From positions 1 through 7,249 of the forward strand of contig CALDEN010000313.1 in assembly GCA_937942405.1 (NCBI GenBank): 7,249 nt of DNA, given 5' to 3'. Origin of the DNA: an uncultured Saprospiraceae bacterium. GTDB lineage: Bacteria; Bacteroidota; Bacteroidia; Chitinophagales; Saprospiraceae. Positions 1 to 6,807 of this stretch are shown piece by piece (the first letter of the stretch is position 1; each line of letters starts with the position of its first letter). The notes under the pieces are model-generated. The model was not told where the DNA came from, ran no database searches, and saw only the letters and a list, made by a program, of their open reading frames with translations. The position numbers were made by a program, and so were the translations under genes.

Positions 1-912
1 GATGGCTACGATTTTTCCGATCGTTCCGTTTACAAAGTTTTTGTCAGGATCGTTTTTTATAAACATTACCTGAGCATGCAGTTTTAATCCCAGAGATGCT
101 TCAGTGGGATAGAGCTTAGGGTTGAACTCTCCCGTAATGGCCGCATTATAAAAGAATGGAGATGTATCGAGCTTACGTATTTCTGTATCATTAATCTTAA
201 AGGCTGTATCATTCCGACTGGTCAGAGTGATGTAGTTAAGCTCGGGATCAGGATCTGTTTTACGTTCATTGATCATTTCTAGATCATCCATGTCGAAGTG
301 TCGCGTACGGATATTATCCAGCAGACGGATAAAAAGTTTTTCGTCCTGACGATATACCTTGTTGAGGCTGATGATTTCCATCGGCTCTCCATAACTCACT
401 GCATCTGAGGAGAAAAAATAAGGACTCTCGTATCGAGACTTAAAATATTCTCGCTCAGTCGGAGAGGCTACGATAGGCGGCAGCTGGAATAAATCTCCAA
501 AAAAGATCATACGCACTCCACCAAATGGCTCACTACTTTCTCGTACTCTCTGTAGGAAGATATCTATGTTATCGATGATATCGGCTCGTACCATAGATAT
601 CTCATCGATGACGACAGTATCGAGCTGCTTATAAATCTTTGTATACCTGCGGATTTTCATCTGACGGGCATCGATGATCCTCGGGGGGAATCCAAAGAAA
701 GAGTGTATCGTCTGCCCCTTTACATTGAGGGCTGCAATGCCAGTAGGAGCGAGAACGACCATTTTTTGGCGAGTGGTATTTCTGAATAGACTGAGTAGTG
801 TAGACTTACCCGTTCCAGCACGACCAGTTACAAAGATGTTGTTTTGACATTTTTCGAGGGTATTCAGAGCCTCTTGGAATTCTGCACTGAGTGCGAGTGG
901 TTGATTAAGCAA
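1..912 (-). CDS. PIF1-like DNA helicase / AAA ATPase, N-terminal part (C-terminus outside window)
   Basis: A superfamily 1 helicase of the PIF1/RecD-like group, expected to unwind DNA in the cytoplasm using ATP; 304 codons are visible and the gene continues past the left edge. Numbered from a TTG start at 912-910, Walker A is GRAGTGKST at residues 30-38 with Lys36. Walker B is VVIDEIS at 100-106, the GDLFQLPPI motif (motif III type) lies at 139-147, and a YRQDEKLF segment at 187-194 fits the Pif1-family YRQ motif. Near the edge, AQVMFIKND followed by FVNGTIGKIV (about 279-302) is typical of Bacteroidota PIF1-like proteins. No ATG precedes Walker A in this frame; an in-frame stop lies at 957-955. 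TTG at 912 gives a leader (LNQPLALSAEFQEAL) of normal length for the family. It starts 2 bases after the nuclease stop, so the two are probably co-transcribed. Any C-terminal HRDC or helix-turn-helix region is not visible. Family is sure; exact start is less so. Confidence 0.9.
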   Translation of the reverse strand, partial: MLNQPLALSAEFQEALNTLEKCQNNIFVTGRAGTGKSTLLSLFRNTTRQKMVVLAPTGIAALNVKGQTIHSFFGFPPRIIDARQMKIRRYTKIYKQLDTVVIDEISMVRADIIDNIDIFLQRVRESSEPFGGVRMIFFGDLFQLPPIVASPTEREYFKSRYESPYFFSSDAVSYGEPMEIISLNKVYRQDEKLFIRLLDNIRTRHFDMDDLEMINERKTDPDPELNYITLTSRNDTAFKINDTEIRKLDTSPFFYNAAITGEFNPKLYPTEASLGLKLHAQVMFIKNDPDKNFVNGTIGKIVAI

Positions 913-914
913 GG

Positions 915-1961
915 CTATATCTCTTTTAGTAAATAGATAAAAACAGGATAGTGGTCACTGTAGCCTCCCATATAGCTATTTCCTGAAAATGTTCGGAAAG
1001 GATAGCCTTTGTATTGGCCAGATTTCTGTGTCAGGAATTTTTTATTATACACTTCAGCTTTATAGTAAAAGTAGCCTTCTTGCGAGTTATCTAGTAATGC
1101 CTCACTGACGATCAACTGATCGAATAGACTCCAGCTGTCTCTCCATGCATTGGACCCGATTCCTTTTTCGTAAAATACTTCCATGGGATTGTAGAGCCCG
1201 CCTTTTTTTACCTCGTCCGCATTTCTCTTTGCCCGCAGATATGTTTTGACACTCGGACTGGTCGGATCATCATTAAGGTCACCCATGAGGATGGTCTTAG
1301 AATCTGGGTATACGTTTTCGAGACTATCGATTATGCTTTTACAGAGTTTAGCCCCTTCATTTCGATATGGGGCAGATCGCACAGCACCGCCACTACGAGA
1401 TGGCCAGTGATTGACGAGGATATTCATTGGCTCACCATCTAAAGTTCCTCGGACGTGGAGTACATCTCTCGTATATTTCCGATATCCTTCATCTGCATAT
1501 ATTTTGAGTGGATGCTTAGAGCTTTCCAGTACTTTAAAGTGAGCAGCTTGATAGATCAGGGCGACATCGATCCCTCTTTTATCTGGGCTGTCGTAATGGA
1601 CGATCTTGTATTCTCGTTTGGCGAGGAGAGGATGAGCGACGAGATCTTGCAAGACTTTACGGTTTTCGATTTCGGAGACTCCGAGTATAGATACGCCTTG
1701 ATTGGTGAGATCAGTGCCCAGTTTAGAGATCACATAGGCCATGTTTGCGATCTTCTCTTCATATTTTTCAGTCACCCATGCTTTTTCGCCTTCAGGCAAA
1801 AATTCCTCATCATTGATCAGTGTATCATTGACTGTGTCGAAGAGGTTCTCGAGATTATAGAATCCTACACAGGCTATTTTGAAGTCTTTTTTTTGGCTTA
1901 AAGCCAAAGTAGAAAACGTTAATAAACAAAATACTAGAGCGATGTATCTGTAAAAAACCAT
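915..1961 (-). CDS. Exported endonuclease/exonuclease/phosphatase-family protein
   Basis: A 348-residue enzyme of the DNase I-like endonuclease/exonuclease/phosphatase fold, which cleaves phosphodiester or phosphomonoester bonds with a divalent metal. The visible motifs come in family order: FYNLENLFD (residues 34-42, metal-site Asn36), SEIEN (96-100, catalytic/metal Glu), RGIDVALIY (129-137), NHWPSRSGG (184-192, His185), GDLNDDP (227-233, Asp228 and Asn230) and SDHYP (335-339, Asp336-His337). All key residues look intact, so it is probably active. Residues 1-22 form a signal peptide: a short Tyr/Arg start, a hydrophobic run (IALVFCLL) and likely cleavage after ALS. There is no lipobox, so it should be periplasmic or secreted. 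I chose the ATG at 1961-1959; the frame is open 18 bases further to a TTG at 1979, which would only add six polar residues before the signal peptide. It lies divergent from the receptor operon and just upstream of the helicase. DNA, RNA, nucleotide and lipid-headgroup substrates cannot be told apart from sequence. Confidence 0.93.
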   Translation of the reverse strand: MVFYRYIALVFCLLTFSTLALSQKKDFKIACVGFYNLENLFDTVNDTLINDEEFLPEGEKAWVTEKYEEKIANMAYVISKLGTDLTNQGVSILGVSEIENRKVLQDLVAHPLLAKREYKIVHYDSPDKRGIDVALIYQAAHFKVLESSKHPLKIYADEGYRKYTRDVLHVRGTLDGEPMNILVNHWPSRSGGAVRSAPYRNEGAKLCKSIIDSLENVYPDSKTILMGDLNDDPTSPSVKTYLRAKRNADEVKKGGLYNPMEVFYEKGIGSNAWRDSWSLFDQLIVSEALLDNSQEGYFYYKAEVYNKKFLTQKSGQYKGYPFRTFSGNSYMGGYSDHYPVFIYLLKEI

Positions 1962-2050
1962 ATTTAAGTGTATGTTCAAAGGACGTAATTTATAGTAATA
2001 TTGTTAAATAAGCTTTGCTATATCTTACTTTTGATCCGTAATAACCAAAG
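1962..2050. other. Divergent intergenic region between nuclease and receptor genes
   Basis: This 89-base AT-rich spacer must hold the promoters of both divergent units. A good Bacteroidota-type promoter can be seen on the plus strand (entered separately). On the minus strand I found no full TAnnTTTG match; the nearest is GTCCTTTG at 1984-1977, which lacks the leading TA. No clear inverted repeat long enough to be an operator and no riboswitch-sized structure can be seen. Confidence 0.6.
2001..2033 (+). promoter_or_regulatory. Candidate Bacteroidota sigma-A-type promoter for the receptor-lipoprotein operon
   Basis: TACTTTTG at 2026-2033 matches the Bacteroidota -7 element TAnnTTTG exactly, and TTG at 2001-2003 lies 22 bases upstream, within the range described for the -33 element. 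Transcription would start near 2039-2040, leaving a leader of only about 10 bases before the ATG at 2051. There is no Shine-Dalgarno sequence in that leader (ataaccaaag), which is normal for this phylum. The match is to consensus only; no start-site evidence is available. Confidence 0.55.
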
Positions 2051-4792
2051 ATGCAAAATAGAATCCTTTTTACCATTATTCTCCTCGTTTCCTTAAGCTA
2101 TTCTTTATGTGCACAGCATGCCATAGAAGGATCGCTGATCGATGATAAGGGAAACCCTCTTATAGGTGCGGTCGTTAAACTCATAGATCTAGAAAACGAG
2201 ACCTTGACAAATGCATCTGGAAAATTCAGGTTTGACAATATCTCCACAAGCTCAGTCAGTATTCTGATCGATATAGATGGCAATATAAAGACCATAGCAG
2301 ATGTAGAGTTAACAGAGGGTAAAAACACCATAGGTCCATATGTTATGGAGTCTACAGTGAGTGAGGAAACAGAAGAGCAGCTATTTACAGTGATCAGTCT
2401 GACTGAAAATGATTTAGATAGTGACAATGGCAATCAGGATGTGAGCAGTATCCTCACTGCAGGGAGAGATCCTTTTTTGTCATCGGCAGCGTTTGCATTA
2501 GGTGCAGGTAGATTTAGAACCAGGGGACTAGACTCAGAGTATGGTACGATGTATATAAACGGACTGGCGATGAACGAGCTAGAGAGCGGGCGACTATATT
2601 ATAATCAATGGGGAGGGCTGAACGATGTACTGCGTAATATTCATGTAAACTATGGCTTGTCGCATTCAGAGTATGGCATCGGAGGATTGCTCGGAGCGAC
2701 TAATGTAGATATACGAGCAGGCTCACAACGAGAGCAGACACGTATATCGTATGCCTCCGCTAATCGATCATATCGCAATAGAATCATGGCTACTCATGCC
2801 AAGGGTTTTGATAAAAACGGACTAGCATACTACATCTCAGGATCTCGTAGATGGGCACAAGAAGGATATGTCGACGGTACGTTCTACGATGCCTATAGTT
2901 ATGCTCTCGGGGTCGAGAAGAAAATCGGAGATCTAGGTTCTGTGTTCTTTAATGTCATGGGTGCTCCCAATAAGAGAGGAAAACAAAGTGCTTCTTTAAG
3001 AGAGATAAACGAGATTATCGATAATAATTATTACAACTCGTACTGGGGATGGCAAGAAGGAGAAAAGAGAAATAGCCGAGTAGGGCATTCGCATCAGCCG
3101 ATCATTATGGCGGGCCACGATTGGTCTATAAATGAGCATACCATTCTGAATACAGCAGTATCTTATCAGTTCGGAACCAATGGAGGGACCGCTCTCAACT
3201 GGTTAGATGTCGGAAACCCTGCTGGAGATTATCATCAGAAGCTCCCGTCGAGAATAGAAAACGAGGAGGTCAGAAACGATGTCATCGCCTATATTCAGGA
3301 TAATCCAGAATACTTTCAGGTAGACTGGGAGAAATTCTATCAGACCAATAGTACAAACCAAGTCACGGTAGATAATATCAACGGAGGGACAGAATCCATC
3401 ACTGGAAATCAATCTAGATATGTCGTAGAAGATCGACGATATGATTCCAAAGAATTAAACGCCAATCTAAAATTGACCAAGTACATCGGTGATAAAAATA
3501 CCTTGATCGCTGGGGCAAACTATCGCAGCTTTAAAGGACATAATTTTGCAGAGATTGAGGACCTACTAGGGGGAGATTTCTATTTGGACTTGGACAATTT
3601 TGCAGTTCCAGATTTATTTCCCGGAACAGAACAAAAAGATTTGAACAATCCCAATGCCATAAAGTACGAAGGAGACATCTTCAATTATGACTATAATTCG
3701 ACCATACAGAAGTCCTCTTTATGGCTGGCTGATGAGATACGATTGAGTAATTTAGATATACACCTCAGTGCAGAGTTGAGCAATACTCGATTCTGGAGAA
3801 CAGGAAATATGCGTAATGGCTATCATCCTGATAACTCACTGGGAGATTCCGAAAAACAAAATTTTACAAATTATATCGCTAAAGCAGGAGCTACTTATAA
3901 AATATCTGGACGAAATTACATCTGGGCAAATGGGTATATCAGCACAGCCGCACCGAGTTTTAGAAACTCTTATATCAGTAACCGGAACAGCAATGAGACT
4001 GTACCTCTGCTACAAGAAGTAAAAACCAAGGGGGCGGAAATAGGGTATCGATTTGATGCCCCTGGAGTTAAATTTAAGGCCAATGCCTATTATGCAGATA
4101 TAGATGATCTCGCAGAGATCAGTTTTTTCTTTTCAGAAAATGCTACGGGAGAAGTAGATGGAGCATTCGGAGCATTTGTAAATCACAATATAGATCGACG
4201 TCATGTAGGTATAGAAGCAGCTCTAACGGCTAATATTACTGATCGTATTACTGCCAAGGCGGTCGCAGCAGTGGGACAGCACTTGTATGATAGTAGATGG
4301 AGGAACTATGGTTTTGCAGACATCACTAAGTTTTTCAGAGAAGATGTAGAAGTTTATAGCAATGGCTTTTTTGTGGAGTCATCACCACAGAGAGCCTATA
4401 ATTTTGAACTTAAGTACGATTCTCCTAAATATTGGTTTGCAAGTTTGAATCTTAATTTGTTTCAAGACAGATACCTAGATTTTACTCCTGAGAGGAGGAT
4501 TGATTTTAATACCGATGAGCTAGATGGACAAGAGCTGAGAGATGTAACCATTCAGGAAAAAGTAAATGATGCTTTTACCTTGGATCTGTTTCTTTATAAA
4601 TCATGGAAGATCGACGACTACATGATCATATTTACGGGGAGTGTAAATAATATACTGGATAATCGAGATTTTATAAGTGGAGGATATGAGCAGTTGAGAT
4701 ATGATGCAGCACGAGGTCCAGATTATTTTGATACGAGATATTACTACGCTTATGGGCGTAATTACTTTATACAATTAGGATTTAAATTTTAA
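2051..4792 (+). CDS. TonB-dependent outer-membrane receptor with N-terminal CarboxypepD_reg-like domain
   Basis: A 913-residue outer-membrane transporter, expected to import a substrate into the periplasm using TonB-ExbBD energy. Residues 1-21 are a signal peptide (ILFTIILLVSL core, cleavage near LCA-Q). Residues about 25-100 form a carboxypeptidase-regulatory-like beta-sandwich (EGSLIDDKGNPLIGAVV, then the NASGKFRFDNI turn). The plug follows at about 125-225: DVSSILTAGRDPFLSSAAF (130-148), RFRTRGLDSEYGTMYING (154-171) and NQWGGLNDVLRN (185-196). These are hallmarks of a Bacteroidota receptor group distinct from classic SusC. The rest is beta-barrel, rich in aromatic alternation, and ends in YFIQLGFKF with the C-terminal Phe expected for BamA-dependent insertion. 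Length is normal for the group and there is no frameshift. The lipoprotein gene follows 23 bases after the stop, so they are probably one operon. The transported substrate cannot be read from sequence; the divergent nuclease suggests phosphodiester compounds (inference). Confidence 0.95.
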   Translation: MQNRILFTIILLVSLSYSLCAQHAIEGSLIDDKGNPLIGAVVKLIDLENETLTNASGKFRFDNISTSSVSILIDIDGNIKTIADVELTEGKNTIGPYVMESTVSEETEEQLFTVISLTENDLDSDNGNQDVSSILTAGRDPFLSSAAFALGAGRFRTRGLDSEYGTMYINGLAMNELESGRLYYNQWGGLNDVLRNIHVNYGLSHSEYGIGGLLGATNVDIRAGSQREQTRISYASANRSYRNRIMATHAKGFDKNGLAYYISGSRRWAQEGYVDGTFYDAYSYALGVEKKIGDLGSVFFNVMGAPNKRGKQSASLREINEIIDNNYYNSYWGWQEGEKRNSRVGHSHQPIIMAGHDWSINEHTILNTAVSYQFGTNGGTALNWLDVGNPAGDYHQKLPSRIENEEVRNDVIAYIQDNPEYFQVDWEKFYQTNSTNQVTVDNINGGTESITGNQSRYVVEDRRYDSKELNANLKLTKYIGDKNTLIAGANYRSFKGHNFAEIEDLLGGDFYLDLDNFAVPDLFPGTEQKDLNNPNAIKYEGDIFNYDYNSTIQKSSLWLADEIRLSNLDIHLSAELSNTRFWRTGNMRNGYHPDNSLGDSEKQNFTNYIAKAGATYKISGRNYIWANGYISTAAPSFRNSYISNRNSNETVPLLQEVKTKGAEIGYRFDAPGVKFKANAYYADIDDLAEISFFFSENATGEVDGAFGAFVNHNIDRRHVGIEAALTANITDRITAKAVAAVGQHLYDSRWRNYGFADITKFFREDVEVYSNGFFVESSPQRAYNFELKYDSPKYWFASLNLNLFQDRYLDFTPERRIDFNTDELDGQELRDVTIQEKVNDAFTLDLFLYKSWKIDDYMIIFTGSVNNILDNRDFISGGYEQLRYDAARGPDYFDTRYYYAYGRNYFIQLGFKF

Positions 4793-4815
4793 AATTTTTC
4801 TCAAAACACATTCAG

Positions 4816-6750
4816 ATGAAATTCAATTATTGGATTTTTATTTTTCTAGGATTCGCAAGTTTTATGTCATGTGTCGATCAGGAATTTGATATTCCTCCAG
4901 GTAGAGATGTACAGACAGAAGATATATCTAACACGACGATCGCCGAGCTTAAAGCAAATTTTGCAATAGGGGCATCTAGCTCATATACCATTCCAGAGGA
5001 GACCGTAATAAAAGGAATCGTCGTATCTAGCGATGAGGCAGGTAACTTCTTCAAGACACTCGTAATACAAGACGAGACGGCAGGAATACATTTAAGTATT
5101 AATGCCTTTGATCTATTTGTAGATTATGCTCCAGGTAGAACGGTCTATGTACAAGGAGGTTTAGAACTTGGAGAATACAACGGGTTGCCACAGCTAGGGA
5201 TTAAAGGAAGTGGTTCAGAGGTAGAGCGGATTCCAGAAGCATTACTCTCTCAATACTTGGTGATCGGGGAGACAGCTACATTGCCTGAGCCGACTGTAAA
5301 AACCATCAATAGTTTAAGCTCTGCAGATCTGAGTACATTGATTAAAATAGAAGAAGTGGAGTATACCGCTTCATTATTAGGAGGTACGTATGCCATACCC
5401 AATGGCGGTGGTACTCAGAATAGAATAGTTGAAGATTGTAGTGGAAACGAATTAATATTGAGGAACAGTGATTTTGCAAGTTTTGCCGGGGCATCTATTC
5501 CTGATGGGAATGGTTCAGTGATAGGAGTTTATTCTGTGTTCGGCACGACTGATCAGTTTACGATAAGCGATTTGAGCGATGTCGATTTTACTGATGCTCG
5601 ATGTGATGGAAGTATCGGAGGGGGTGGACCTGATGGAGATCGCGTATCTGTTGCAGATGTGCGAGCTGCTTTTGCAAGTGGCAATACTACGGCACCAGAT
5701 GGATTTATTCAAGGGATTGTGATATCGGATGTGAATTCTGGAAACTTAGTAGATCAAAATTTGGTTTTGCAAGATGGAGAAAGTGGAATAGTTGTTCGAT
5801 TTACAGATACGCATACTTTTGAGCTAGGGTCTGAAGTAAAAGTATCTACCACAGGTTTAATCTTAGAAGAGTTTAATGGTTTACTTCAGTTAAATAATGC
5901 TCAGTTGGGTAGTGCTAGTTTTGAAGGAGGAGGAAATATAGTTGCTCCAAAAGAATTAACCATTAGTGAAATTATGGATGATTTTGAAAATCTAGAGTCT
6001 ACATTGGTCCGTATCAAAAATGCGGAAATATCTGGAGGAAATGTTTTTTCTGATTTCGATGTATTAGTATCAGATGGTACAGATGATATCGGGATGTTTA
6101 CAAGAAGTAGTTCGAATTTTGGAGGAGATGCATTGCCTACAGGGAGTGTAGAAATAACTGCCATTGTATCTCAGTTTAATGATCCACAGATAGTATTAAG
6201 AAATAGAGCTGATGTAAGCGGAGGAAGTACTGGTACAGGGGGAGGATCTATAGATCTCCCATACACAGAAAACTTTAATTCAGGATTGCCTTCTGGATGG
6301 CAGTCTCTTAATACGACCGGAGATAGAGCTTGGAGTGTTAATGATTTTGATGATATCTACTATGCCACAATGTCTGCGTATGATGGAGGACCTATTTTGG
6401 ACGTTGTTACTTGGCTGATTACTCCAGAGATTGATTTTGATGCTCAGTCAGGAGAAACAATGGAGTTGATTATAGCTGATGCATTTGAGAATGGAAATCC
6501 ACTCAAAGCATATTACTCCACAGATTATTCTGGTTCAGGAAGCCCTACGGGATCCACGTGGGTGGAGGTAGGAGCAGCAGTAATTCCTGGCTTAATAAAT
6601 AATTCAGGAACCTATGATAATGTTTACGAGAGTACAGGTTTGATGGATTTGTCTGCAGTAACAGGAAGTGGTTATGTAGCTTTTGTTTATGACAGTGCAG
6701 GAGGATCGATATCTACAACAGTGCAGATAAGTGACGTCATTATTAAGTAA
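4816..6750 (+). CDS. Lipoprotein with two DUF5689 repeats and a C-terminal choice-of-anchor J domain
   Basis: A 644-residue predicted lipoprotein. Residues 1-18 are a hydrophobic signal ending in a lipobox-like FMSC with Cys19 as the lipidated residue; the Phe at -3 and Met at -2 are unusual. After Cys19 comes VDQEFD, an acidic stretch compatible with the surface-export signals known in this phylum, so an outer-leaflet location is likely but not proven. Residues about 42-261 are one DUF5689 unit, with the typical DCSGNELILRNSDF block at 207-220. Residues about 278-468 are a second, shorter DUF5689-like unit. A Gly/Ser linker (469-478) leads to a C-terminal jelly-roll of the choice-of-anchor J/MAM-like type at about 482-644 (PYTENFNSGLPSGWQ, then WLITPEIDF). 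It shares an operon with the receptor 23 bases upstream and may be its substrate-capturing partner, by analogy with SusD, which it does not resemble in sequence. No catalytic motif is visible. Domain calls are firm; binding function is inference. Confidence 0.9.
   Translation: MKFNYWIFIFLGFASFMSCVDQEFDIPPGRDVQTEDISNTTIAELKANFAIGASSSYTIPEETVIKGIVVSSDEAGNFFKTLVIQDETAGIHLSINAFDLFVDYAPGRTVYVQGGLELGEYNGLPQLGIKGSGSEVERIPEALLSQYLVIGETATLPEPTVKTINSLSSADLSTLIKIEEVEYTASLLGGTYAIPNGGGTQNRIVEDCSGNELILRNSDFASFAGASIPDGNGSVIGVYSVFGTTDQFTISDLSDVDFTDARCDGSIGGGGPDGDRVSVADVRAAFASGNTTAPDGFIQGIVISDVNSGNLVDQNLVLQDGESGIVVRFTDTHTFELGSEVKVSTTGLILEEFNGLLQLNNAQLGSASFEGGGNIVAPKELTISEIMDDFENLESTLVRIKNAEISGGNVFSDFDVLVSDGTDDIGMFTRSSSNFGGDALPTGSVEITAIVSQFNDPQIVLRNRADVSGGSTGTGGGSIDLPYTENFNSGLPSGWQSLNTTGDRAWSVNDFDDIYYATMSAYDGGPILDVVTWLITPEIDFDAQSGETMELIIADAFENGNPLKAYYSTDYSGSGSPTGSTWVEVGAAVIPGLINNSGTYDNVYESTGLMDLSAVTGSGYVAFVYDSAGGSISTTVQISDVIIK
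4939..6219 (+). repeat. Internal tandem duplication of the DUF5689 unit within the lipoprotein
   Basis: Two diverged copies can be aligned by eye, unit 1 at about 4939-5598 and unit 2 at about 5647-6219. Matching blocks in order: IKGIVVSS with IQGIVISD; LVIQDETAGI with LVLQDGESGI; LELGEYNGLPQL with LILEEFNGLLQL; LIKIEEVEYT with LVRIKNAEIS; and a closing GSVIGVYSVFG with GSVEITAIVSQF. Unit 1 carries the only two cysteines of the mature protein apart from the lipidated one (Cys208, Cys263), which could form a disulfide; unit 2 has none. The units are joined by a Gly/Asp-rich linker (residues 264-276). The similarity is at protein level, so this is an old duplication or domain gain, not a recent DNA repeat. 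Confidence 0.75.
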
Positions 6751-6780
6751 GGTCTCAAGTGATAGAGATCTGTTTGTTTA
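6751..6780 (+). terminator. Weak possible intrinsic terminator after the lipoprotein gene
   Basis: GGTCTC (6751-6756) can pair with GAGATC (6765-6770) as a 6-base stem with one G-T wobble around an 8-base loop, directly after the TAA stop. A T-rich run (TGTTTGTTTA, 6771-6780) follows. The stem is short, only moderately GC-rich, and the T run is interrupted by G, so termination may be partial or absent. If real, it separates the uptake operon from the methyltransferase gene. Confidence 0.3.
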
Positions 6781-6807
6781 CAGTGGAATGGATTAAGAAC
6801 GTACTAT

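Noticed and set aside
1455..1901. A 148-codon plus-strand open frame opposite the nuclease gene
   Set aside because: It lies antisense inside a gene with a complete set of catalytic motifs and resembles no family I know; it looks like a by-product of the minus-strand codons.
1977..1984. GTCCTTTG on the minus strand as a -7 promoter element for the nuclease gene
   Set aside because: It lacks the TA of TAnnTTTG and has no clear -33 partner, so the nuclease promoter remains unidentified.
2098..2433. A 111-codon minus-strand open frame inside the receptor gene, with smaller ones at 3203-3412, 5515-5712 and 5901-6164, and a plus-strand one at 3816-4022
   Set aside because: All overlap well-supported coding sequence in another frame, and none shows a recognisable domain or its own promoter.
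4784..4797. Perfect 14-base palindrome AAATTTTAAAATTT across the receptor stop codon
   Set aside because: It consists only of A and T, has no loop or GC stem, and is expected by composition; it is unlikely to be a terminator between two operon genes.
6241..6260. Palindrome GATCTATAGATC (6245-6256), extendable with mismatches to about 20 bases, in the linker before the choice-of-anchor J domain
   Set aside because: It lies inside coding sequence for a Gly/Ser/Asp linker, is short, and has no second copy that I noticed; a chance match is most likely.
6751..6807. A separate promoter for the methyltransferase gene
   Set aside because: TTTG at 6773-6776 has no TAnnTTTG partner at the right spacing before the ATG at 6808, so no promoter can be supported here.
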